Positions 21,344-31,100 of a stretch of 40,435 nt of DNA are shown one piece after another (positions within the stretch are counted from its first letter, which is position 1; each line of letters starts with the position of its first letter). This DNA comes from Nemertoderma westbladi (taxonomy: Eukaryota; Xenacoelomorpha; Nemertodermatida; Nemertodermatidae), in NCBI GenBank assembly GCA_032718475.1, contig JAUCBJ010006607.1, positions 1-40,435 of the forward strand. The letters are read 5' to 3'. The notes below the pieces were generated by a model. It was not told the origin of the DNA. It did not search any database and saw nothing but the letters and a program-made list of their open reading frames with translations. The position numbers were made by a program, and so were the translations under genes.

Positions 21344-21890
21344 AGTGTGAAGGAGTCGATGAAGTGCGACGAGGGATGGTACACCATAGGGATGGTGTGG
21401 AAACAACCAAAACTACCACTACCCGACAATAAAGGGATGGTGCCAAAGCGATCGACATGATTCGACGCAGATTCTATGTTGACGACGGGATGGAATCTGG
21501 AATTACAGTTGGAGAAATACTGGAGGCAGGGCGCAAGGTTCGCGACATCCTGAGAGGATCCGGATTCAACCTGACTAAGTTCCAATCCAGCTCAGAGGAG
21601 TTCATGAGAGCCATAGAAGACAGGCGGCCAGATTCGACCATGGACAACCCCACAACAGCCAAGGGACAGGACATGGCGAACAAGAGAGTGGAGTCTCAGC
21701 AGAAGGCGCTGGGGATCGTGTGGAACCGGGAGACAGACGAGTTCAAGTATCAACTTAGCCAGGAGGGTGCGGAGATCCACACAAAGAGAGGCTACGTATC
21801 GTGCACAGCAAGGATATACGATCACTTAGGCCTAGCATCCCCATTGTTAGTCACGGGGAAGCAGATACTAAAGATAAGTTAATAGATAAT
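21300..21890 (+). pseudogene. Reverse transcriptase remnant with most of the palm deleted
   Basis: The Pao-type start of RT (WYTIGMVWKQPKLPLPDNKG, about 21378-21437) follows an in-frame TAG. Within about 12 codons it jumps to the catalytic FYVDDG motif (21472-21489). Intact enzymes have well over a hundred residues between these points, so this is an internal deletion. The thumb/connection then reads normally to KRGYVSCTARIYDHLGLASP (about 21787-21846) before a TAA. The enzyme cannot be active. Confidence 0.65.
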
Positions 21891-22699
21891 TTAAAGGACG
21901 AGTGGGATATGGAGGTCCCTGAAGAAATAAGCAAACAGTGGAGTAAGTGGACCGGGAGTTTAGAACAGATGGGGACGTACAGCATGCCACGGTGCCATGC
22001 GTGTATTTCCCAGACGGGGACATGGCGGATCTGGACCTACACATGTTCTCCGATGCATCTTTGGAAGCATAAGGAGTGGCACTTTACCTGGTATAGCGAA
22101 AGGGGGCTCATAAGCCCAGACTTGCATTTAGTAAAGCAAAGTCGACTCCACCAGATTCAGCGTCAGTCCTGAAACTCGAGTTGACAGCTGCAAGGTTAGG
22201 AATAAAAGCCACAGCCTACTTGATGGACACTATACCAAACATAGTGGAGACACACTACTGGACGGACTCCATGGTAGTGCTGGGGTGGCTGCATAACGAG
22301 AAGACGAGATACCCTATATTCGTCGCGAATAGGGTAGACGAAATAAGAGCGACAACCGAACTAGATAGGTGGCATTACTGCCCTACCGAGGACAACCCAG
22401 CAGATTTGTTATCGAGTGGCATGGCATGCCACACTTTCTCAAAGAAGGAAGGGTTGTGGCAGCACGGGCCACACTTCCTGAACGATAGATCAGCCTGGCC
22501 ACCAATGAGGAAGGTGGACCCGGGCTCAGAGGAAGTAGCACCAGAGGAAGAGGAGGAAGATTCAGAAGGGGAAGAGATATACAGTCAGATGGCAAGGGAG
22601 ATCAAGGAGGTGCCACCGAAGTCAGAAGAGCCATGCGACAACCCGACGGACAGGTTACTCAGCTACAGCTCCAGCTACACAAGACCAAGAAGTTGGTAG
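21890..22699 (+). pseudogene. RNase H domain, broken
   Basis: The connection segment EEISKQWSKWTGSLEQM is open in the 21801-22172 frame. An MFSDASLEA motif with the first catalytic Asp sits in another frame near 22042 and is followed at once by stops. The rest is open at 22181-22699, with the ELTAARLG segment just upstream, YWTDSMVVLGW carrying a catalytic Asp, VANRVDEIRA and the tail CPTEDNPADLLSSG that marks the end of BEL/Pao RNase H. An acidic insert (EEEEEDSEGEE) follows. Confidence 0.6.
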
Positions 22700-23810
22700 C
22701 ATATTGGAGGGCCTACGGGGATTTCCTTAAGGGAGTTGGCAAGGATGCCAAGAGGAAACCAAACATTGATCTGGAGGGAGCGGCTAAGGCGGTAATACGG
22801 TGTGAGCAGAGAAAGAACTACCCCGATGAAGTAGATAGAGTTAGCAAGCAAAAACATCTTCGTCGAGACAGCGAGCTCAACACGCTGTCCCCACAGCTAA
22901 ACTATGACGGGATTCTGGTGATGAACTCCAAAGTGCTGAACAACAACAGCCTAATCATCCCACCAAAACCCATAATCATTCCCAACAAATCGCCGATAGT
23001 CCACCAGATCGTTTGGGACTCCCATAAGTCGATATTATATAGAGGCACGAATCAGACCCTCACAGAGATACGGAGGACATTCTGGATCACACAGTTAAGG
23101 AAGAAGGTGAAGGCGGTAGTGGGGCAGTGCCAGACCTGCCGACGGACGAGAAAGGAGAGGGCCGTACAGGAGATGATGCCATTACCGGCCAATAGAGTGA
23201 GACAACACGACCCGCCATTCACGCACTGCGGCATAGACATGTTCGGGCCGATTAAGATTAAGGTGATGCGACACACGGAGAAACGCTACGGCATTATCTT
23301 CGTATGCAACAACACGAGGGCGGTAGGAATAGAACTCGCCCAGGATGCTACGGCATCGGCATTCATTAATGCCTTAGAGAGATTTAGAGACCGCAAAGGA
23401 GGAACAATCGCGGTGATTTATTCAGACAATGGGACCAACTTCGTGGGAGCGGAGAACGAGTTGGCAGATGCCTTCGACATCCTAGAGGGAGACGATGTCA
23501 GGGTGGCTATGAGGAGGTGGCAAGTGAAATGGGAAAGGAGGACACCGTATGCGCCACACACCTTAGGATGTGTAGAGAGACTTGTGGGTAGTTCGAAGCA
23601 TCTGATGACGAAGTTGATGAACACCCACATGGTGACAGAGGACATATTGAGAACAGTGCTAGCTAAGTGCGAGTGAATCATTAATAGCAGACCGCTATAT
23701 CCGGAGAATGACGACCCAGAATCACTAGACGTGCTAACACCGGGACACTTTCTGATGGAAAGGCCGGCGACCATCGACATGGGGGGTGTAAACCCAGGTG
23801 GAAGTGCGGA
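22633..23810 (+). pseudogene. BEL/Pao integrase
   Basis: The 347-residue frame contains the HHCC zinc domain (VHQIVWDSH, then GQCQTCRR) and the RNase H-like core with the three acidic residues at D202 (GIDMFGP), D265 (YSDNGTNF) and E315 (GCVERLVG). It would insert the cDNA copy into the genome. A TGA at 23674-23676 interrupts the protein in the middle of a family motif: the next codons read IINSRPL and PGHFLMERP, both usual for Pao integrases. The C-terminal domain is then lost near 23800. This is the best preserved domain of the element. Confidence 0.7.
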
Positions 23811-23849
23811 TAGGAGGCAAGATAGGGGCATTGGACAGGAAGACCTACA

Positions 23850-24056
23850 GGAGGGCTGTAGGAAAGTGCTGTCTTCTAGAAGGGGCACCTTAGAGTTTAG
23901 TTGTCCAAAAAATGTTGGACTGAGGGGGGTGGGATTGAGGGCGAGACGCCCTTCCCACACAAATATAAAAAAAAATAATAATAAAATAAAGAAGTGAAAT
24001 AAATAGAAAGTTAGAAAGAGAAAGTAATAGTAGATAGTACGTAGTAGTAAGTAAGT
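23850..24056 (+). other. 3' end region of the BEL/Pao element
   Basis: Contains a G-rich purine stretch (GACTGAGGGGGGTGGGATTG, about 23918-23937) that could be a polypurine tract, followed by an A-rich run and AAATAAATAG. I find no sequence matching the 5' region, so no 3' LTR is called. Confidence 0.3.
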
Positions 24057-24560
24057 AGGCAGATAGAGGTATAGGGAGTGTGGTATATAGGCATACCATG
24101 GGAGTAAGAGGGTACATAGTACCATTACTAGGCAGATAGAGGTATAGGGAGTGTGGTATATAGGCATACCACGGGAGTAAGAGGGTACATAGTACCGTTA
24201 GTAGGCAGATAGAGGTATAGAGAGTGTGGTATATAGGCATACCACGGGAGTAAGAGGGTACATAGTACCGTTAGTAGGCAGATAGAGGTATAGGGAGTAT
24301 GGTATATAGGCATACCATGGGAGTAAGAGGGTAAATAGTACCGTTAGTAGGCAGATAGAGGTATAGGGAGTGTGGTATATAGGCATACCACGGGAGTAAG
24401 AGGGTACATAGTACCGTTAGTAGGCAGATAGAGGTATAGGGAGTGTGGTATATAGGCATACCACAGGAGTAGGAGGGTACATAGTACCGTTAGAGTTAGA
24501 AGTATAGGGAGTGTGATATATAAACATACCACGGGAGTAAGAGGGTACATAGTACCGTTA
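24057..24560. repeat. Tandem array, seven 73-base units with a hairpin each
   Basis: Units start at about 24057, 24130, 24204, 24277, 24350 and 24423 with GGCAGATAGAGGTATAG; a seventh, altered unit starts near 24493. Each contains GTGGTATATAGGCATACCAC, an inverted repeat with 7-base arms, and ends GGTACATAGTACCGTTA, a second short palindrome. The mirrored 60-residue frames on the minus strand are products of the repeat and not genes. Confidence 0.85.
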
Positions 24561-24731
24561 GAGTTAGTAGAGTTGGTAGAGCTGTTACAAATACAATATT
24601 ACCAGCATTATATCAGCAGTACGTTACTTATACTTAGTAGTATGCGTGCTTACTGACTGCCAGACTGCTTGACGCCACTTGGACGGAAATTGGCAGCTAA
24701 TCGCCACACGCGTTTGCTTAGTTGATCTTAG

Positions 24732-25865
24732 ATGGCAGCTTGTTGTGGCTGGAACGGGAAGACTGGTCGGTGCAGGAAGTGCGTCTGCGCGAAAGCACAT
24801 AGAGACTGTAGTATCAGCTGCGCCGCGAGGAAGAATGGGAATTGTGAAAACGTCGGTACGTCGTTAGTTCAGCCGTCATCTTCCCAGCCACTGCCGGACC
24901 GGGGCTGTGCTGTTCAGTTAACGCGGACGTTCTTTTCTCAGCCATTAGATATATGTTCTCCGTCGGCAGATGAAACCTGGTTGGACAATGATGGAACGTT
25001 ATTATCTCTCTCATCTTCATCTGTTGGCGTTAAGTCTGGGGCAATTCCTAGTCACGCCGGTGCTGGTCCCGAGCTGTCTGGTGCCTGTACTGGTCAGTCT
25101 GGTGTTGGCCCATGTTTGTCTGGGATGTCTACCGCGTCCTCGCCTGGACCCACGATGTCTACTGCGTCCCCGCCTGGACCCACTACGTCTACCGCGCCCC
25201 CACCTGGACCCACGATGTCTACCGCGTCCCTGCCAGGACCCACGATGTCTACCGCGTCGCTGCCTGGACCCACTATGTCTACCACGTCCCCGCCTGGACC
25301 CACGATGTCTACCGTGTCCCTGCCTGGACCCACGATGTCTACCACGTCCCCACCTGGACCCATGATGTCTACCGCATCCCCGTCTGGACCCACGATGTCT
25401 ACCGCATTCCCGCCTGGACCCACGATGTCTACCGCGTCCCCGCCTGGACCCACGATGTCTACCGCGTCCCAGCCAGGACCAACAATGTCTACCGCGTCCC
25501 CTCCTGGACCCACGATGTCTACCGCGTCCCCGTCTGGACCTACACCGGCTTTAGTGGGATGGTGTAATGGTAGATTCCCTGTGCACCAGTTAGATAGCTC
25601 AATAAGACACGTATACGAAACTATTGTACATTGGAGGGCTAACTTGTTCCTGGTCCCCCCAGGTGCTATAGGTAGAGAACTGGTAAGCGAAATGTCGAGA
25701 ATAGTGGGTCTAGCAACTATGGATAACAGTAGTAGGAGAAACATAGACCTGAGCGTACTCCTCCCTAGCTTGGGCTACGGGCTAGATCTCGGAGGGCTAT
25801 TAAAAATGCCAAATTCCGGTGCTAAATCGCGGTGTTTAATGACCATCTGTCACCAACAGTATTGA
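24732..25865 (+). CDS. Retroelement-associated ORF: Cys-rich N-terminus, 10-aa repeats, conserved tail
   Basis: 377 residues in one frame. Residues 1-40 carry a cysteine cluster (CCGW, GRCRKCVCAKA, then C-x3-C and GNCEN), a probable zinc-binding unit. A Ser-rich linker follows, then about 14 ten-residue repeats of the form PGPTMSTASP (30-base units), mucin-like. The tail (about 275-350) reads GRFPVHQLD, then HWRANLFLVPPGAIGRELV, then EMSRIV. I recognise this tail as the type that precedes reverse transcriptase in large ORFs of invertebrate retroelements; that link is from memory. The frame ends at a TGA after MTICHQQY and no RT follows, so it is probably a 5' fragment. It directly follows the 73-base array. 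Confidence 0.45.
   Translation: MAACCGWNGKTGRCRKCVCAKAHRDCSISCAARKNGNCENVGTSLVQPSSSQPLPDRGCAVQLTRTFFSQPLDICSPSADETWLDNDGTLLSLSSSSVGVKSGAIPSHAGAGPELSGACTGQSGVGPCLSGMSTASSPGPTMSTASPPGPTTSTAPPPGPTMSTASLPGPTMSTASLPGPTMSTTSPPGPTMSTVSLPGPTMSTTSPPGPMMSTASPSGPTMSTAFPPGPTMSTASPPGPTMSTASQPGPTMSTASPPGPTMSTASPSGPTPALVGWCNGRFPVHQLDSSIRHVYETIVHWRANLFLVPPGAIGRELVSEMSRIVGLATMDNSSRRNIDLSVLLPSLGYGLDLGGLLKMPNSGAKSRCLMTICHQQY
25122..25545 (+). repeat. 30-base coding minisatellite, about 14 units
   Basis: The unit is CCTGGACCCACGATGTCTAC plus ten bases (CGCGTCCCNG). Most differences between units are single substitutions, giving Pro/Ser/Thr variants in the frame of the surrounding ORF. The period is a multiple of three, so copy-number change keeps the frame open; other frames are open too for the same reason. 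Confidence 0.85.
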
Positions 25866-26555
25866 TTCGCGTCGTTGCCTTGCCTTCAACCAATCGTTGC
25901 ATATTCACCTACGCGTAGCCTAACCTCAATCCACCGACCGATCGATCGACTGACTGAATGCTCTTACCCACTAACTAACTAACTGGCCCACCGGTTATTC
26001 ACCTTTTCGCCACGCTACCACCACCCCCACTGTATACTGTATATGTGATGATACTATTAACAACGACGTGGCCATCTACACGCATATACCCCACCCGATA
26101 TTATATCGATTGCCAATCAACGATTTACCCACCGCTAGCTACCGCTACTCCTCGACGGCTGTCGCCAATCCAACCAACCAAGCAGCCTACCAGTCCAGCA
26201 CTATGATACGTGAAATTCCGCCACGTTCCAGCTTCACGTATACGAACATTTCCATTGTTAATCATTCTAACCGATCCTACAGCATCTGTGCCATATTGAA
26301 AGGCTAATACTAACATTATACTGAGCGTTTTTATTATAATAATTATTGATTATTACGCACAACCCTATGATTCATATTCTTTCACGTATTTCCTATCCAC
26401 GCAACCAACCAACCGTTCATCCACGTTGCACCCCATCTCTTTTCTTATTCGTCGATGATTATGACACGTCCCATCTCTTCTATGTTGACTATACCACATC
26501 GCAAATTTATATATAACTGAATGTTTTTAATAAAATTCATCACTTGTAATCTTCA
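25866..26555. other. Intergenic DNA, no gene supported
   Basis: C/A-rich then AT-rich sequence. A 79-codon frame at 26068-26307 has no recognisable features. Close to the right end AAAATTCATCACTTGTAAT (26532-26550) nearly repeats the sequence just ahead of ORF1 of copy B (26878-26896). Confidence 0.4.
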
Positions 26556-26866
26556 CGGTAATATATTGATACCATATCTAATTTTTTGTTCTCACTCTGA
26601 AATTGTGTTATTTCCTTAATAATTTCTTCATTATCTTACTCGTTGTATATTCGTTGGTCGGAAACACTCAAATAAATGATACTGATTCCAACATTGGAGT
26701 TGTAAAACCAGTAAAAAAAATTGGTAAAACAATAGAGAAGATACAAGATCGCATTTTTCTTTGCTAATTAATTACTAATAGCAACGAGAAATGTGATCTC
26801 GTATCTTCTCTATCGTTTTACCAAACACAATTTTAGAGTGAGAACTATGGTGTCAATTTATTACAG
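26556..26866. mobile_element. Foldback/MITE-like hairpin upstream of copy B
   Basis: Outer arms are related to GTAATATATTGATACCAT (left, about 26558) and its inverse near 26848-26864, continuing into GTTCTCACTCTRAAATTGTG (left 26588, right inverse about 26824-26846). An inner pair about 44 bases long (TTGGTAAAACAATAGAGAAG from about 26721; inverse about 26782-26825) encloses a 16-base loop. The left arm carries an extra block of roughly 100 bases between the outer and inner arms. Copy A has nothing like it at the same place, so it is either an insertion or a terminus unique to copy B. Confidence 0.55.
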
Positions 26867-26921
26867 CGATACGGTTTAAAATTTATCACTTGTAATATTT
26901 TTCGTATTTATTATTATTATT

Positions 26922-27986
26922 ATGGCCTTAACGCAAAAAACCGGAGCTGCAAATAGCTGGAAATTTACTTACAATAAATATACTTGTACCGTCGTTCACA
27001 GCAAGTATTTTATTGTGGAATCTCAGGAGGACAACGAATCAATTTGTTTTTCCCATCAAGATACCCGCTATTTGTTAGACATTCTAGAAACAACTAACAA
27101 TAACCAACATCAATCCAGACCAGCAATTATACCAGGTAGGATATATCCAACTCTTCGTTTTGCTCGGGGAAATTTGAATATTTCCATCAACCCCACATCG
27201 GGTGATGTTTACGTTCAGAAACAAGGCAAATATAAAGTTCTCAACAAAGCTTTTACTGAAGTTCTAATTCAATGCAGAGGGAAATTATTGCAATTTCTCT
27301 CTCCACCGCTAGAGATTATTAGCGATCAATTCTACATTGAATTATCAAATCCAGAGTTTATTGGATTTGTAACAGCTTTTAAAGGAACCAACTATGTTGG
27401 CTTATGGAAAATCAGCCTCAGATACGCTGATAGTGTTGGTTTTAACTATTATACAGGTTTCAATTTGTCAAAACAGGAACTAACCGTGTTGTTGCAAGAG
27501 TGGGACAACCAAGTCGATGAAACAGACAAGCATCTTTTTGATAAAAATATCATTCAATTATCAGACCGGCTCAAAATGATTAAAACCAATAATAAAAAAA
27601 TTATTATCACCAACACCGATAATTCTACTGAAGTAGGTGCCGGCGGAAATTCTATTGAGTTGCATTACTTGAATGATAAAGCTCATATTAGTTTTCTCAA
27701 AGAATCGATGGATGGCGTTTCTCTTACTGAAGCCCATGTTGACGGTTATGTCCTTTTGGATAAACCTAAAGCATTCGTAGAGATCCCATCACCTAATCCA
27801 GATGTTGAAGAGAGTTGCTCTCAACCGCAACAGGTCTTTCCTGAAATATTACCTCGAAAGCCAAGATCATCGAGTAAATTTACCAACGCATCACCTGCAA
27901 AGAAACAGAAAGTTGTCAGTAACCCAGTTCTAGTAGAGCCTGTTACTAATTCTCCATGGAAACCAGATTATTATCCTAATATGTAA
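26922..27986 (+). CDS. ORF1: uncharacterised 354-aa element protein
   Basis: The only large intact gene of the element. I do not recognise a family. Residues 1-250 look globular and rich in beta strands (KFTYNKYTCTVVHSKYFIV; NISINPTSGDVYVQKQGKYK; FVTAFKGTNYVGLWKIS). A charged segment follows, then a Pro/Ser-rich tail with a basic cluster resembling a nuclear localisation signal (PRKPRSSSK, PAKKQKVV), ending in PWKPDYYPNM. No membrane segment or signal peptide. The start is the ATG after a (TTA)n run, and the same start is used in copy A. It lies 200 bases before PolB. It could be a DNA-binding, terminal or structural protein; none of these is shown by the sequence. Confidence 0.7.
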   Translation: MALTQKTGAANSWKFTYNKYTCTVVHSKYFIVESQEDNESICFSHQDTRYLLDILETTNNNQHQSRPAIIPGRIYPTLRFARGNLNISINPTSGDVYVQKQGKYKVLNKAFTEVLIQCRGKLLQFLSPPLEIISDQFYIELSNPEFIGFVTAFKGTNYVGLWKISLRYADSVGFNYYTGFNLSKQELTVLLQEWDNQVDETDKHLFDKNIIQLSDRLKMIKTNNKKIIITNTDNSTEVGAGGNSIELHYLNDKAHISFLKESMDGVSLTEAHVDGYVLLDKPKAFVEIPSPNPDVEESCSQPQQVFPEILPRKPRSSSKFTNASPAKKQKVVSNPVLVEPVTNSPWKPDYYPNM

Positions 27987-28030
27987 ACCTAATCATAAGT
28001 TAAACTCTTTGCGGTTTCCAATAGTCATAA

Positions 28031-28086
28031 GCGATTGGTGATTGGTGATTGGTTTAAAATTATTTCCCTCGCTAGCATATAAATGT
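28031..28086 (+). promoter_or_regulatory. Candidate PolB promoter: three inverted CCAAT boxes and TATA-like sites
   Basis: ATTGG (inverted CCAAT) occurs at 28034, 28041 and 28048 with exact 7-base spacing, followed by TTTAAAAT and then CATATAAATG at 28077-28086, about 105 bases ahead of the PolB start codon. In animals CCAAT boxes upstream of a TATA box are classic promoter parts. Use of this site, and recognition by the element's own TBP homologue, is inference. Confidence 0.45.
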
Positions 28087-28138
28087 TTAGATATAGTCAA
28101 TATCATATCATTTCATTTTATTTTAATCTTTGGACATA

Positions 28139-28169
<31 letters not shown>

Positions 28170-28188
28170 TATCTAAACAAACTTCAAC

Positions 28189-31100
28189 ATGGATAAAATA
28201 ACAATATGTTGTTCATTCTGTCATATGAATGTAACTAGACATAATTATTTACGCCACCTACGCTCGCATTTTGAAAGTTATTCTTGTTTTAAGTGTCATG
28301 TCGTGACTTCATGCAGCGAAATTTGTAAACGACATGAATCAACTACTGGTTGTAAAGAAATGGAGTTCCGTACCTATCAATTGACTTGTTCTACCTGTAA
28401 TAAAGAGTATACATATGAGAATTATATACGACACGATTGTCACTTGAAATGTTACTACACAAGAAAGCGTAAATTTCCGCAACATAAAAATATAATATCC
28501 AGAAAAAACTTAAGGGTGGCTCTTGGTACATGCGCAACAATTTTTACGCGGGAACAAGAAGCTCACAATAATTGTCTTGAAATTTATGTCCACGACCTCC
28601 CAACTTCTAGAGATTGTCCCGATGTAGAAACAGCATTAGCGCAAATTCGAGGTAATATTCTTCAGTTAATATTAGATAGATTGAAAGAAATGAATGTTCT
28701 TAGACTGTGGTTAGGTCTAAATGTATTAATGTACAGATCACATTTTTCAGAAGGTGAGCAATTGGAAACCTTTTATTTTAATTCTTCCGGTGGTGCTATT
28801 AATACTGTAGATTCATCGCAAAGTTTTGACACATGGTTTGAGTATGTGGTGGAAAATATATTACAAAAAATAGCCATCTTTAACACACGTGGTTCGGGGT
28901 GGCGTATTAAATCTTTATTAAGGGTTGAAATTAAATTAGCTGAATCTAAGTGTAGGTCGTTACTATATAAGGGGCATGGATATATGGAATTACCTAAGGC
29001 TCTATCAGGTAAACAGTGTGTTATAAATGTACAATCGGCTGATAATGACTGTTTTAAATGGGCAATTATATCTGCAAAATTTAGTAGCAAAGTGAAAAAC
29101 AACAAACAGCGTACTTCGTCGTACAAAAATTATATGAGTCATTTCATTTTTGACAATGGGAAAAATGATTATCCAACAGAGTGGCAGTTAGCGATTCAAC
29201 TTTTTGAAAAACAAAATTCAAAATATATAATTAATTTACTATGTTGGAATAACGACAACAAATGCACCCCCGTATCTATATTAAGACAACCTCCGTTTAG
29301 TAAAATTACACCCGATAAACAGTTATTAAATATATTACTTGTAGTAAAAAATAACAATGTACCTAAACTGAATCATTATGTTTGCATAACTAACCTGAAT
29401 CGATTGCTGAATACGAGAGCTCTTCATGTCAGGAATAGGAAATATTGCGAAAGGTGTTTGACTCATTTTTTTCGTGCGGAAGTTCTTCATCGACACCGTC
29501 TCGCCTGCTACCAAGGAAGAAGTCAGCGAGAGACACTACCTAATAAAAAAAGAACACACATTAGTTTTACAAATTTAGATAGAACCTTAACCCCATTGTT
29601 TGTCACCTACTTTGATATAGAATGTATCTTACAACCGTCAGTTAATAAGCAAATTATACAGGAGCATATACCGTGTGCTGTGAGTTATTTAATTGTTCCC
29701 AATACTGAATTAATTGATGCTCCAAAATGTCATTTGAAAACATTCGTAAAGTCAAATAATAATAATTGTATTCAAGATTTCTTAGATTCATTATATACTG
29801 ATTTAACTGAATTATGTTGTTGGTCAGAAATATACACACATAAAACTATGTAATTTACTAATATTGATTTTGTAAATTTTGAACAAGCAAAATTTTGTTG
29901 TTTATTGTAATGTTACTTTAAATAATAATGTAGGGAAAAACAGACATCATTCACATATTACAGGTAAATATATTGCGGCAGCCTGTAATAGTTGTAACCG
30001 AAGTTTATCATTGAAACGATACCTGTATGTACTTTGCGGTCATAATTCCAACAATTACGATATACATTGTATATTACAAAGCGGATTTAGAGATAAGAAA
30101 TACACAGATTGGGATATAAAGGTTATACCGAGAAATACAGAACGATATATTTCACTGAGTGCATTTATCCCAATTAAAAACACTTCTAAGAAAATTGAGT
30201 TACGTTTCTTAGACACATATCAATTTTTAAGCTTTTCTTTAAGTAATTTAGTTGAGTGTTCAACAAAGGATGTAGCGAGTCATGATATAAGCTCAATTTT
30301 ACCTATTACTCTACAAGAAATGAAATATTTTTATCCAAACTTGAATAACTCAACAATTAAACGGAAAGGAGTATTTCCATACGAGTACTTGACAGATATA
30401 AATAAATTTAATGATACTGGTTTGCCGTCTATAAATAATTTTTTTAGTAACTTAAGTCAAAAAACATGCACAATTGAAGATTATAGGTTTGCGGGAATAT
30501 CATGGGTAGAATTCGACTGTGTGAATCTCAAAGATTATCTTTTAGCCTATTTAAAACTCGATGTTTGTTTGCTTGCTGATATATTTGAGAATTTTAGGAA
30601 TGTTTGTAAACAAAATTACGATTTAGAAGCGGTTTTTTACTGTAGTATCGCGTCATTTACCTATGATTGCGCGCTAAAATATAATAAATGTAAAATAGAA
30701 TTAATAAAGGATTATCAGACATATAGAGATTTTGAAAAATCAATTAGGGGTGGTGTTTCATTTTGTCGAAAGCATTATATAGAATCAAATATACCAGGTA
30801 CAAGTACATATGATTCTACTAAGGAAGAATGCCATATTTTTAATATTGATTTCAACTCTTTATATTCTGGGAATTTAAGTAAAAAACTACCCACCTCACA
30901 ATTCAAAGAAGTAAGTATTAAACATTTAGAGAATGCAATTTCAGAAAAACTAATCGAGTACTTGGTAGATTTAGACATTGATGGATCTACTGGATATTTT
31001 TTAATATGTGATTTAAATTATCCCAAGGCTATTCACGATCAACCATTACAATTACCGTTAGCTCCTGAGCATTTAAGTATAAATGAATCAATGCTTTCGC

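Larger units (their letters stand above)
14975..23850 (+). mobile_element. Decayed BEL/Pao-type LTR retrotransposon
   Basis: Order seen along the plus strand: arginine/glutamate-rich gag N-terminus, asparagine-rich linker, gag core, CCHC knuckle, aspartic protease, reverse transcriptase remnant with FYVDDG, RNase H, and HHCC plus DDE integrase. Protease-RT-RNaseH-integrase with Pao-like sequence points to BEL/Pao. The coding region is split over many frames by stops and indels, the RT palm is mostly deleted, gag contains a 1.43-kb tandem duplication, and LTRs are not identified. GC content and codon choice differ sharply from the AT-rich polymerase element further right. Confidence 0.75.

Noticed and set aside
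23418-24550. Series of minus-strand frames with PLTPMVCLYTTLPIPLSA-type repeats
   Set aside because: They arise from the 73-base tandem repeat, and the first one is antisense to the integrase.
24057-24560. CRISPR array
   Set aside because: The 73-base units are contiguous and near-identical throughout with no unique spacers, and the DNA is eukaryotic.
25094-25744. 216-residue minus-strand repeat frame (VDIVGPGGDA units)
   Set aside because: Mirror of the 30-base coding minisatellite; the plus-strand frame has conserved domains at both ends, this one has none.
26068-26307. 79-residue frame right of the retroelement ORF
   Set aside because: No similarity or motif; probably chance in C/A-rich sequence.
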